Part shown: one piece after another, positions 7,128 through 14,238 of the stretch
Layout: each line of letters begins with the position of its first letter
Numbering within the stretch: the first letter of the stretch is position 1
Assembly (NCBI GenBank): GCA_003563465.1
Contig: PWVH01000092.1
Coordinates: 1 to 14,571 of the forward strand
Direction of reading: 5' to 3'
DNA length: 14,571 nt
From: Coriobacteriaceae bacterium
GTDB taxonomy: Bacteria; Actinomycetota; Coriobacteriia; Anaerosomatales; SLCP01
The notes under the pieces: model-generated
What the model was told of the DNA's origin: nothing
Seen by the model: only the letters and a program-made list of their open reading frames with translations
The model's database searches: none
Translations under genes and position numbers: made by a program

Positions 7128-8465
7128 ATGGCAACCACGTTCGACAAGGAATACGTTCTCAAGACCGTCGAGGAGCGCGGCATACGTTTCGTGAGGTTCT
7201 GGTTCACCGACGTGCTCGGGTTCCTGAAGAGCTTCGCAATCAGCGACACGGAGCTCGAGACAGCGTTCGAAGAGGGCATGGGCTTCGACGGGTCGTCGAT
7301 TCAGGGATTCACGCGCATCCAGGAATCGGACATGGTTGCTTTCCCGGACCCGACGACCTTTCAGATCCTGCCTTGGCGTCCGACAGAAGGCGGTGTCGCC
7401 CGGATGTTCTGCGACATCACCACACCTGATGGCGATCCGTTCGCAGGCGATCCCCGCCACGCTCTCAAGCGCCTGCTGAAGAAGGCTTCGGACATGGGCT
7501 ACACCATGTACGTAGGTCCGGAACTGGAGTTCTTCTACTTCGGCGACTCCGAGGGCACCGAGCTGCTGGACAAGGGCGGTTACTTCGATTTGACACCTTT
7601 GGACGTTGCATCCGATCTGCGGAGAGACACCGTGCTCGCGCTAGAGAAACTGGGAATCCCTGTCGAGTACTCGCATCACGAGGTTGCTCCCTCTCAGCAC
7701 GAGATCGACCTGCGCTACACCGATGCTCTCAGCATGGCGGATAACGTTATGACCTACCGGCTGACCGTCAAGGAGATCGCTTACGCCCACGGTGTCTACG
7801 CCACCTTCATGCCCAAGCCGATCCAGGGCGTGAACGGGTCGGGTATGCACACGCACCAGAGTCTCTTCAGCGAAGAGGGCAACGCCTTTTTCGACGCCAA
7901 CGATCCGCAGGGCTACAACCTCTCGGAGGTTGGCAAGGCCTACATAGCCGGCCTGCTCAAGTATGCTCCCGACTTCTGCGCTGTGACCAACCAGTTCGTG
8001 AACTCCTACAAGCGTCTCGTTCCCGGCTACGAGGCCCCGGTCTATGTCACGTGGGCTCGCCGCAACCGCTCGGCCATGGTTCGCGTGCCCATGTACAAGC
8101 CTGGCAAGGAGAACGCGACTCGCGTCGAGCTCCGGTCGCCCGACCCGGCCGCCAACCCCTATCTCGCGTTCGCAGTGATGCTCGGCTCTGGCCTCAAAGG
8201 CATCGAAGAGGGCTTGGAGCTTCCCGCCGAGGCCACGAACAACATCTTCCACATGACCGAGGACGAGCTGGCTGCCGCCGGAATCAGGACGCTTCCGGAA
8301 GACCTCGGCGAGGCGATCAAGCTCTTCGAGAGTTCCGATGCCATGAAGGAGATCCTCGGCGAGCATATCCACATGTACTTCGTGGAGAACAAGAAGGCCG
8401 AGTGGAACGAGTACAAGGCCTACGTCACCCCGTGGGAGCAGGAGAAGTACCTGTCGGTCCTCTAG
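7128..8465 (+). CDS. glnA: Glutamine synthetase type I (GSI-alpha class)
   Basis: This 445-residue enzyme makes glutamine from glutamate, ammonium and ATP; it acts in the cytoplasm, normally as a dodecamer. The length and lack of the extra insertion match GSI-alpha. Signatures include GFDGSSIQGF (52-61), the metal-site motifs PELEF (131-135) and EVAPSQHE (185-192), NGSGMHTH (236-243), the glutamate-flap segment KRLVPGYEAP (295-304) with Glu302, and ATRVELRSPD (330-339). Phe374 occupies the place of the tyrosine adenylylated in GSI-beta enzymes, so that control is absent. Arg63 corresponds to the residue tied to feedback inhibition in Bacillus GSI-alpha. The ATG at 7128 is chosen because GAGGAGGT lies 7 nt upstream; the frame is open back to 7032. 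A hairpin follows the gene, then a GlnR-like regulator. Confidence 0.97.
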   Translation: MATTFDKEYVLKTVEERGIRFVRFWFTDVLGFLKSFAISDTELETAFEEGMGFDGSSIQGFTRIQESDMVAFPDPTTFQILPWRPTEGGVARMFCDITTPDGDPFAGDPRHALKRLLKKASDMGYTMYVGPELEFFYFGDSEGTELLDKGGYFDLTPLDVASDLRRDTVLALEKLGIPVEYSHHEVAPSQHEIDLRYTDALSMADNVMTYRLTVKEIAYAHGVYATFMPKPIQGVNGSGMHTHQSLFSEEGNAFFDANDPQGYNLSEVGKAYIAGLLKYAPDFCAVTNQFVNSYKRLVPGYEAPVYVTWARRNRSAMVRVPMYKPGKENATRVELRSPDPAANPYLAFAVMLGSGLKGIEEGLELPAEATNNIFHMTEDELAAAGIRTLPEDLGEAIKLFESSDAMKEILGEHIHMYFVENKKAEWNEYKAYVTPWEQEKYLSVL

Positions 8466-8513
8466 GTTCGCGTGCGACACGTTCCAGAGGAGCGCACCAT
8501 CGTGTTCGGCAAC

Positions 8514-8551
8514 GGCGCCGGGCGGACCACCCGTCCGGCGCCTCTTCGTTT
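8514..8551 (+). terminator. Probable intrinsic terminator after glnA
   Basis: GGCGCCGG (8514-8521) pairs perfectly with CCGGCGCC (8535-8542). Further pairing is possible inside the loop (CGGG with CCCG). The stem is followed by the moderately T-rich TCTTCGTTT. The T-run is imperfect, so read-through into the regulator gene is possible. Confidence 0.6.
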
Positions 8552-8570
8552 GCGAGAAGACGAGGAACGC

Positions 8571-8576
8571 TACAAT
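8571..8576 (+). promoter_or_regulatory. Candidate -10 element of the GlnR-like gene
   Basis: TACAAT lies immediately before the start codons at 8578 and 8584. A weak -35 (TTGCGA, 8550-8555) is 15 bp upstream and overlaps the tail of the glnA terminator. If used, transcription would begin at about the ATG at 8584 and give a leaderless mRNA. The same TACAATC string occurs upstream of polA. Confidence 0.4.
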
Positions 8577-8577
8577 C

Positions 8578-9249
8578 ATGCACATGAGACGGGTCCTCAT
8601 CGCATCCGACGACGTGCACACCCGCGCGTGGGTCCGCAGCGCCCTGGAAAGTCTCGACGCGACGCTCAGCGAGAGCAGCGGCGGAGAGCTTGCAGGCAGG
8701 TTGAACGCTGACGAGATCGACCTAGCGGTGGTGGACGCTGGCAACGATCCCGAACCGATGGTGCAGGTGGTCGAGCGGGCAATGGACGGAGGCATGGAGG
8801 CCAAGTTGTTCCTGCTCGTAGAGTCTTCGGCGTTGCCTCATCTGCGCATGCCTACGCGTATGGGAACGGATTTCCTGGTACGAGGCGCGTCTTCGGAAGA
8901 GCTTGCGGCGAGGGTCCGCACTCTGCTCTGGCCTGGGGAGGAGGCGGATTCCCAGGAACTCGTGCGCATAGACCAGCTCACCATCAATCTCGCGACCTAC
9001 CAGGCCTATATCGGGAACGATCCCATCGACTTCACTTACCTGGAGTACGCTCTCTTCGCTTTTCTCGTCACTCATCCCAACCGCGCATACAGTCGAGAGG
9101 TGCTGCTGCGACGCGTGTGGGGCTCGGACTACTACGGCGGTTCGCGCACTGTCGACGTTCACGTCCGGCGCATACGATCCAAGATCGGACCCGAGATCGG
9201 CAAGCGTCTGGAGACCGTGCGCAACGTCGGCTATCTCTGGAACGCCTGA
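8578..9249 (+). CDS. glnR: GlnR-like OmpR-family response regulator (nitrogen regulator)
   Basis: This protein of about 223 residues has a degenerate receiver domain (about 5-118) and an OmpR/PhoB-type winged helix (about 128-222). The DNA-binding half is very similar to actinobacterial GlnR as remembered: the HPNRAYSREVLLRRVWG stretch (166-182), DYYGGSRTVDVHVRRIRSKIG (184-204), and an ending of Thr-Val-Arg-Asn-Val-Gly-Tyr (213-219). The receiver keeps Asp11, Asp12 and Asp53, but Arg102 replaces the near-invariant lysine, as in other atypical GlnR receivers that work without a partner kinase. Its place directly after glnA supports a role in controlling nitrogen assimilation. The start is ATG 8578 (GAGGAA 10 nt upstream) or ATG 8584 if the transcript is leaderless. 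A general OmpR-family identity is certain; the GlnR assignment rests on C-terminal similarity and context. Confidence 0.75.
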   Translation: MHMRRVLIASDDVHTRAWVRSALESLDATLSESSGGELAGRLNADEIDLAVVDAGNDPEPMVQVVERAMDGGMEAKLFLLVESSALPHLRMPTRMGTDFLVRGASSEELAARVRTLLWPGEEADSQELVRIDQLTINLATYQAYIGNDPIDFTYLEYALFAFLVTHPNRAYSREVLLRRVWGSDYYGGSRTVDVHVRRIRSKIGPEIGKRLETVRNVGYLWNA

Positions 9250-9352
9250 GGTCGAGGATGGCCCCGCCTGAGGTCGAGGATGGCCCCGCCTGAGGTCGAG
9301 GGCTGATGCCGCCTGAGGTTGAGGACGGCCCCCGCCTGAGGCCGATTAGGCC
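9245..9352. repeat. 22-23 bp tandem repeat at the 3' end of the GlnR-like gene
   Basis: Units beginning CCTGAGG start at 9245, 9267, 9289, 9312 and 9335. The first two (22 bp) are identical, the third and fourth are 23-bp variants, and the last is partial. The array begins inside the last codons of the regulator (its TGA is in unit 1) and ends within the stop-codon region of the convergent methyltransferase gene. The unit length does not keep frame and stops occur, so it is not coding. Confidence 0.9.
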
Positions 9353-9981
9353 ACTGCTTTGCGAAGTGTGCCGAGGAACCGGTAGCCCATTCGTGTCAAG
9401 TGCTGGCACTTTCCGTCGATTCCGTGCTCGGCCATGAAGGCGCAGAGTTCGTCGGGCGAGAAAAACGTCGCCGGCTCTCCGACGAAGCGTTCGAGCAGCG
9501 CGACGATGCGGATCGGCAGCGCCTTCCGGTCGAGCTCGTAGATGACTATCACCCCTCCACAGCGGACTACGCGTGCGAACTCGAGCACCGCGGCATTCAA
9601 GTTCGCGAAGTGGTGGAAGGCGTCGGTGACGACCAGAGCGTCGTAGACGTTCGATTCGAAAGGCATCACCTCGGCCGCCCCGAGTACGGTACGCACGCCT
9701 GCGTCGCGGGGCACATGGCTCAAGAGTTCGGCGGAGGGGTCTAACACGGTCACCTCGGCATCGAGAGCGCGAGAGAGAAGGACGGCAAGCTGGCCCGACC
9801 CACCGCCCACATCCAGCACACGACCGCCAGGTGAGACGACTTTCCTCAGCGCTCCTGCGAGGAAATCAGCGTCTTCCGGAGTCCAGCGGTCACCATACCG
9901 TTTTGCCAGCGGTGCCGCCCAGTTGAAGAACCCCACCCCCGTCCTCGCTTTCTCGTGCTGGCGATGCACATCCCGGTCCAC
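9346..9981 (-). CDS. Class I SAM-dependent methyltransferase (Methyltransf_11/UbiE-like)
   Basis: This protein of about 211 residues has a SAM-binding Rossmann fold. Motif I is RVLDVGGGSGQ (54-64); VTVLDPS, with acidic Asp81, ends strand 2. AAEVMPFESNVYDALVVTDAFHH has the usual Asp-Ala-(Val)-Val pattern of motif post-II, and EFARVVRCGGVIVIYE is the strand-5 region typical of Methyltransf_11 proteins. The substrate cannot be told from sequence. The start is uncertain: the frame is open to a TTG at 10122, which would overlap the polA start. GTG 9981 (used here) and GTG 9969 give an N-terminus reading into Arg-Thr-Gly-Val-Gly-Phe-Phe-Asn; GTG 10053 is also possible. It is convergent with the GlnR-like gene, with its TAA inside the last partial tandem-repeat unit, and divergent from polA. 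Confidence 0.8.
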   Translation of the reverse strand: MDRDVHRQHEKARTGVGFFNWAAPLAKRYGDRWTPEDADFLAGALRKVVSPGGRVLDVGGGSGQLAVLLSRALDAEVTVLDPSAELLSHVPRDAGVRTVLGAAEVMPFESNVYDALVVTDAFHHFANLNAAVLEFARVVRCGGVIVIYELDRKALPIRIVALLERFVGEPATFFSPDELCAFMAEHGIDGKCQHLTRMGYRFLGTLRKAVA

Positions 9982-10020
9982 AACCCCGATACTCGATAGG
10001 TTCGTGTCGTGGGCCTCGGG

Positions 10021-10026
10021 TACAAT
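10021..10026 (+). promoter_or_regulatory. Candidate polA -10 element
   Basis: TACAAT followed by C, the same string found before the GlnR-like gene, lies 61 nt upstream of the polA ATG. No good -35 is visible at 16-18 bp. It would sit inside the methyltransferase gene if that gene used its far-upstream start codons, which is an argument for the shorter methyltransferase. Confidence 0.35.
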
Positions 10027-10087
10027 CGCAAGCGCGACGTCTCGAGGAATCACCGTATCACCCGATTGTGTACCCGAACGGACGGAA

Positions 10088-12739
10088 ATGAGCACAGGTT
10101 CGATAGCCGTCGTCGACGGCAACAGCCTGATTCACCGCGCGTTCCACGCGCTCCCGACCACGATGACGGCGCCAGACGGTCGTCCCACCAACGCCGCTTT
10201 CGGCTTCATCTCGATGCTCGTCAAGCTCGTCCAAGAGCTTAGGCCCGAAGGCGTCGTGGTGGCGTTCGACAAGGGCGAACCGGTCTTCAGGACCGAGGCA
10301 CTAGAGTCTTACAAGATCAAGCGTCCTCCCACTGCCGAAGAGCTCAAAGCCCAGTTCCCGATGGTGAAGCGCCTGCTCGAAGCCCTTGCGGTGCCAATCG
10401 TTGAGGTCGAGGGCTGGGAGGGTGACGACGTCTTGGGCACCATCGCCAGGCATGCCGAGGAGACCGGGATTCGGGCACTGCTGGTCACCGGTGATCGCGA
10501 CGCGCTGCAACTGGTGACCGACGACGTTCACGTCGTGAGCACACGGAAGGGCATCACCGACATCGTCGTCTACGACAAGGACGCGGTCTTCGGACGCTAC
10601 GGCGTGACTCCCGAACAGGTTCCGGATTTCCTGGGTCTGAAAGGCGATAGTTCCGACAACATCCCCGGCGTTCCGGGCATCGGCGAGAAGACGGCTGCGA
10701 AGCTGATCGCCGAGTACGGTTCGCTCGACGAGGTGCTCGCTCACGCGGCCGAGATCAAGGGCAAGGTCGGCGAGAACCTGCTCAAGCATGCCGAGGACGC
10801 GCGCGTCAGCCGCATGGTCGCTACCATTCGCCGAGACGTTCCTGTGGAGATCGATCTTTCCGCGGTCAGATGGGGTGAGTTCGAGCCTTCCAGCGTGGCC
10901 GAGGCCTTCGGCGAGCTTCGGTTCACCTCACTTCTAGATCGTGTACTAGCCGCTGCGGGCGCTCAAGTCTCCGCTCTACCGGAAGCCGGTCAGGCTGATT
11001 CGGGCACTTGGAACCTCGTGGAGCGAACGGGCGCGGTGACGGCTCGCCTTACAGAGTGGACCGGTACAGCGCAGCGCTCGTGGATCGGCGTTGCACTCGA
11101 CGACGGCACGAAGGAATCCCTCTTCGCCACACGCCGCGATCTTGCCGTTGCTTGCGAAGGCGATGTGGTCACGGTAGTCGGAGAGGAGACCGAAGAAGTC
11201 TTCGCGGCACTCCTCGGTAAGGGCCGTGTAGCCGCGGGCGACGTCAAGGCACTGCTCCACGAGCTCTGCCAGCCCGTCTCCGACGGCCGGTGCGACCGGT
11301 CATTCGATTCCGTCGACCCGGAGCGGCTCTTCGACTGCGCATTGGCTGCTTACCTCCTCGAGTCGAACCGTTCCTCCTACGACCTGGCTTCTTTGGCTGC
11401 CGACTATCTTGGCGTTCCGCCTCCGGAGCCGAGTGCGGATCGAAGCCGTGCGGCTATCGACGCTCAGGCGGCCGCAGAACTCGCTCCCGTCTTGGAGGAC
11501 AGGCTTGACGAGGACGGTTCGCACGGCTGCTTTTCTCGCATCGAGATGCCGCTCGTGCCGGTGCTAGGACGAATGGAGAGAAAGGGAGTCGGGGTGGACA
11601 CGGATGTCTTAGCCCGGCTCGCCGAGGAGACCCGCGGTCGTCTCGAAACCATCCGCAAGGAGGTCTTTAAGGAGGCCGGCGTCGAGTTCAACATCGACTC
11701 GCCCAGGCAGCTTGGGGAGGTGCTCTTCGAGAAGCTTGGCCTGCCCAAGACCAAGCGAACCAAGACCGGGTATTCCACGGATGCGTCGGTACTCTCGACG
11801 CTTGCGGTGAGTTACCCGATCGCCCAGCTGATCATGGACTATCGCGAGCTTGCCAAACTCACCTCGACCTATCTCGAGGCCCTGCCTCGATTGCTCGGCG
11901 AAGACGGGCGCTTGCACACCACCTTCAATCAGACCGTCGCTGCTACGGGACGCCTTTCCAGCAGCAACCCCAACCTGCAGAACATACCGGTGCGCACGGA
12001 ACTAGGCCGCCGGATTCGAGCGGCTTTCGTGCCCGCCGTCGAGGGCCATCTGATGTTGACGGCGGACTACTCGCAGATAGAGCTGCGCATCCTTGCACAT
12101 CTGTCTGGAGATGCTGGGCTCATTGAGGCTTTCACGAGTGGCGAGGACTTCCATGCCGCCACGGCGGCGCGCGTCTTTGGCGTGCAGGTCGACGAGGTCC
12201 CGCCCCAGCTTCGCGCGCGGGCGAAGGCTGTGAACTTCGGCATAGTCTATGGGCAGAGCGCGTACGGTCTTGCCGAGACGCTGAAGATCGGGCATGCGGA
12301 AGCCCAGGAGATGATCGACCGGTACTACGCTGCCTATCCTCGCGTAAGGGAGTTCCTCGATGAGACCGTCGCCGAGGCTCACCGTGCTGGGGTGGCTACG
12401 ACCATGTTCGGTCGCAAGCGCCGGATTCCCGAACTGAAATCACGCAACTACTCGCTTCGGGCTTTCGGCGAACGGACTGCCATGAATCATCCGATGCAGG
12501 GCACGGCTGCCGACATCATGAAACTAGCGATGATCGAGGTGGACAGGCGCCTGCGCGAGGAGGGATTCAGCTCGAGTTTGGTGCTGCAGGTGCATGATGA
12601 GCTCGTCTTCGAGTCCCCGGCCGAGGAGATCGAGGCGCTCTCTGCGATGGCACGCTCGGTCATGGCCGGAGTGGCTGAGTTGGTCGTGCCGCTCGAGATC
12701 GATGTGGCGAGCGGTCCGGATTGGGCCAGCGCGAAATAG
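10088..12739 (+). CDS. polA: DNA polymerase I
   Basis: This 883-residue enzyme fills gaps and removes RNA primers during replication and repair. The 5' nuclease domain (about 1-290) has the acidic metal-binding residues Asp10, Asp61, Glu111, Asp113, Asp114, Asp136, Asp138, Asp187 and Asp190, plus the helix-hairpin-helix GVPGIGEKTA (194-203). The middle domain (about 300-490) lacks the DTET (ExoI), NLKYD-type (ExoII) and YxxxDA (ExoIII) motifs, so 3'-5' proofreading is probably lost, as in Taq and Bacillus enzymes. The polymerase domain (about 500-883) is intact: motif A DYSQIELR (Asp660), O-helix Arg709, Lys713, Phe717, Tyr721, and motif C QVHDE (Asp837). Phe717 at the sugar-selecting position predicts discrimination against dideoxynucleotides. 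The ATG at 10088 aligns with the family N-terminus; 55 extra upstream codons are not homologous. The ribosome site is weak. Confidence 0.97.
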   Translation: MSTGSIAVVDGNSLIHRAFHALPTTMTAPDGRPTNAAFGFISMLVKLVQELRPEGVVVAFDKGEPVFRTEALESYKIKRPPTAEELKAQFPMVKRLLEALAVPIVEVEGWEGDDVLGTIARHAEETGIRALLVTGDRDALQLVTDDVHVVSTRKGITDIVVYDKDAVFGRYGVTPEQVPDFLGLKGDSSDNIPGVPGIGEKTAAKLIAEYGSLDEVLAHAAEIKGKVGENLLKHAEDARVSRMVATIRRDVPVEIDLSAVRWGEFEPSSVAEAFGELRFTSLLDRVLAAAGAQVSALPEAGQADSGTWNLVERTGAVTARLTEWTGTAQRSWIGVALDDGTKESLFATRRDLAVACEGDVVTVVGEETEEVFAALLGKGRVAAGDVKALLHELCQPVSDGRCDRSFDSVDPERLFDCALAAYLLESNRSSYDLASLAADYLGVPPPEPSADRSRAAIDAQAAAELAPVLEDRLDEDGSHGCFSRIEMPLVPVLGRMERKGVGVDTDVLARLAEETRGRLETIRKEVFKEAGVEFNIDSPRQLGEVLFEKLGLPKTKRTKTGYSTDASVLSTLAVSYPIAQLIMDYRELAKLTSTYLEALPRLLGEDGRLHTTFNQTVAATGRLSSSNPNLQNIPVRTELGRRIRAAFVPAVEGHLMLTADYSQIELRILAHLSGDAGLIEAFTSGEDFHAATAARVFGVQVDEVPPQLRARAKAVNFGIVYGQSAYGLAETLKIGHAEAQEMIDRYYAAYPRVREFLDETVAEAHRAGVATTMFGRKRRIPELKSRNYSLRAFGERTAMNHPMQGTAADIMKLAMIEVDRRLREEGFSSSLVLQVHDELVFESPAEEIEALSAMARSVMAGVAELVVPLEIDVASGPDWASAK

Positions 12740-12758
12740 GGGACCAGCAGGCTGACGC

Positions 12759-13493
12759 CTACTCTTCTTGCCCGGAGCCACCATCCGTGTAGCGCAACCA
12801 CAGTTCGCTCTGGCCTTCGTGGGCGAAGATCTCCGTCTGGCAGATGCGGTCGCCTTTTCTCCAGATCAGCAAGTACCCCTCGGAAGTCTCGAGTTCGCTC
12901 GAAAGCTCCCAGCCGTGTTCCGGCATGCGCTCGCGAATGTGACTCTCTAAGGCGTCGGGTCCTTTGGCCACGCGCTGGAACGCCACTCCTTGATCGTCGC
13001 CGATGCTATAGGTCTCGTGCGTTGCATCGGGGTGGAGAGGAATGTCGCCAGGGAACAGGGCCTTGTCATCGATACCCGGCTCCTTCTCGGTGATTGCGCC
13101 AAGGCGATCCTTGCTGGGACGGGCGTCTCGAACCACGCGGTAAAGCCCAACCCACGGATGCCTCTCCTCCAACTCGGGCAGTCGCCGGTCTATATACCTT
13201 TGCCCGAAGAGGTACGCACCGCCAGTGCATCCCGCAACCAGAACCACTATCACTAGCAGGGAGATCAGGCATCCTTTCAGGCAACCACCGCGTCGCGGCG
13301 GTGGCTCGACGGGTGCCCGTGGCTGTGATGTGACTTCGGGCGCTGCTGGCGGCGTCTCTGGTGGCACCGGTGGCGGGGAGTCGGGAGGCGGCGGTGGCGG
13401 GGACTCTGGTGGCGGCGGTGGCGGGGAGTCGGACCGTCGCTCCGCAGGATGCTGCGGTTCCGGGCCGGTGCCGGTGTGCTCGTCTTGCGCCAT
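12759..13493 (-). CDS. Proline-rich membrane-anchored protein with extracytoplasmic domain, unknown function
   Basis: I do not recognise a named family for this 244-residue protein. Residues 1-69 are hydrophilic and proline-rich, with three octapeptide repeats of the form Ser-Pro-rich-(Glu/Asp) (23-46). A basic Pro-Pro-Arg-Arg-Gly-Gly and two cysteines (71, 75) precede one hydrophobic segment at about 75-96. The rest (97-244) is a soluble, probably extracytoplasmic domain with a Phe-Pro-Gly-Asp-Ile-Pro-Leu-His-Pro-Asp-Ala stretch and several Trp/Tyr residues late on. The hydrophobic segment contains Leu-Val-Ala-Gly-Cys (85-89), a lipobox-like string, but 80 residues into the protein; a plain membrane anchor is likelier. 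The ATG lies 4 nt after the stop of the HEAT-like gene, with GGGAG as ribosome site inside that gene's end. It is the last gene of a three-gene cluster and is convergent with polA, 19 nt apart. Confidence 0.75.
   Translation of the reverse strand: MAQDEHTGTGPEPQHPAERRSDSPPPPPPESPPPPPPDSPPPVPPETPPAAPEVTSQPRAPVEPPPRRGGCLKGCLISLLVIVVLVAGCTGGAYLFGQRYIDRRLPELEERHPWVGLYRVVRDARPSKDRLGAITEKEPGIDDKALFPGDIPLHPDATHETYSIGDDQGVAFQRVAKGPDALESHIRERMPEHGWELSSELETSEGYLLIWRKGDRICQTEIFAHEGQSELWLRYTDGGSGQEE
13356..13427 (-). repeat. 24-bp in-frame tandem repeat encoding the proline-rich octapeptides
   Basis: Three 24-bp units encode SPPPPPPE, SPPPPPPD and SPPPVPPE. The first two are nearly identical in DNA; the third is diverged and followed by a degenerate TPPAAPE. 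Copy-number change would lengthen or shorten the cytoplasmic proline stalk in frame. Confidence 0.85.
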
Positions 13494-13497
13494 CGTC

Positions 13498-14238
13498 TTA
13501 CTCCCTGACCTCGAAGACGCCGTCGTCTCGCATCTCCACCGTCATACCGAGGTCCCGTAGGGCATCGGCGGCCGATTCGCGTACCGGGAAGATCCTGAAC
13601 TCGCCAAGGCAATCAGTGACCGTCGTGACATACGGGTCCTGCAGTCCCCCCTTCAGCAGCGGAATGGCTGCTTCGCCGTCCACAACGCTCAGAGCCGAGG
13701 CTGCCTCCGAGCGCAACCAGGGGTTCGAGGAGTCGGTCAAGAGATTCCGCACGTGGGTGGCTGCGTCCTGGTCACCAAGATAGGCGAGGGCTAAGACGAG
13801 GTAATCGTGCGCCTCGGGGGACGCCGCGCTGGTCGCCTGACGCAGGGCGGGTATGGCCTCGGGGTCCAGTTGCGCCATGATTGCGACAAGATGCATACGG
13901 GTGTGCTCCTCGGCAGGCAGCCAGGCCCCCAGAGGAGCCCGTCCCTGACCGGGGTCCTCGATCTCGCGCTCCAGTGCCTTCATGAGGAGTTCTACGCGTT
14001 TTTCGAGGGGGATGTCATCTCTCTGAGGAAGGGTGGCGACTGCGGCGAGGCGCACATTCCAGCTCTCGTCTCGCACTATCGTAACAAGCTCCTCGGCATC
14101 CAGGTCTAACAGAGGATTCGTTTCGGCGTCCATGTCCACGGGTGCTTCCATATCGCCATTAGCATCAAGGTCGGTCTGTCTCCCGCAACCGAACAGTGGC
14201 AGTAGGGATAGAACGACGAGTAGCACGACCCATCGCAT
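13498..14238 (-). CDS. HEAT-repeat-like lipoprotein
   Basis: This 246-residue protein starts with a short basic residue, a hydrophobic stretch (3-16) and Leu-Phe-Gly-Cys (15-18), a lipobox-type signal that predicts lipid attachment at Cys18 and an envelope location. Then comes an acidic linker. From about residue 47 there are paired helices of HEAT/PBS-lyase type: WNVRLAAVATL (60-70), AIPALRQATSAASPEAHDYLVLALAYLG, NPWLRSEAASALSVVDGEAAIPLLKGGL and, after a break, RESAADALRDLG. Such repeats usually make a protein-binding scaffold; no enzyme motif is seen. The ATG overlaps the upstream stop by one base (TGATG), so translation is coupled to the truncated gene on the right. It lies 4 nt ahead of the proline-rich membrane protein. 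The partner is unknown. Confidence 0.8.
   Translation of the reverse strand: MRWVVLLVVLSLLPLFGCGRQTDLDANGDMEAPVDMDAETNPLLDLDAEELVTIVRDESWNVRLAAVATLPQRDDIPLEKRVELLMKALEREIEDPGQGRAPLGAWLPAEEHTRMHLVAIMAQLDPEAIPALRQATSAASPEAHDYLVLALAYLGDQDAATHVRNLLTDSSNPWLRSEAASALSVVDGEAAIPLLKGGLQDPYVTTVTDCLGEFRIFPVRESAADALRDLGMTVEMRDDGVFEVRE

Noticed and set aside
9245..9352. CRISPR array
   Set aside because: Units are directly abutting 22-23 bp tandem copies with no unique spacers and no cas genes nearby.
9923..10087. N-terminal extension of DNA polymerase I
   Set aside because: The 55 extra codons lack family similarity, and cover the candidate promoter; the known N-terminus aligns at ATG 10088.
12740..12770. 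Bidirectional terminator between polA and the convergent membrane protein gene
   Set aside because: Only a 4-bp AGGC/GCCT stem is visible and there is no T-run on either side.
13225..13560. Plus-strand glycine-rich ORF opposite the proline repeats
   Set aside because: It is the antisense of the in-frame proline-rich repeats and has no ribosome site or family signature.
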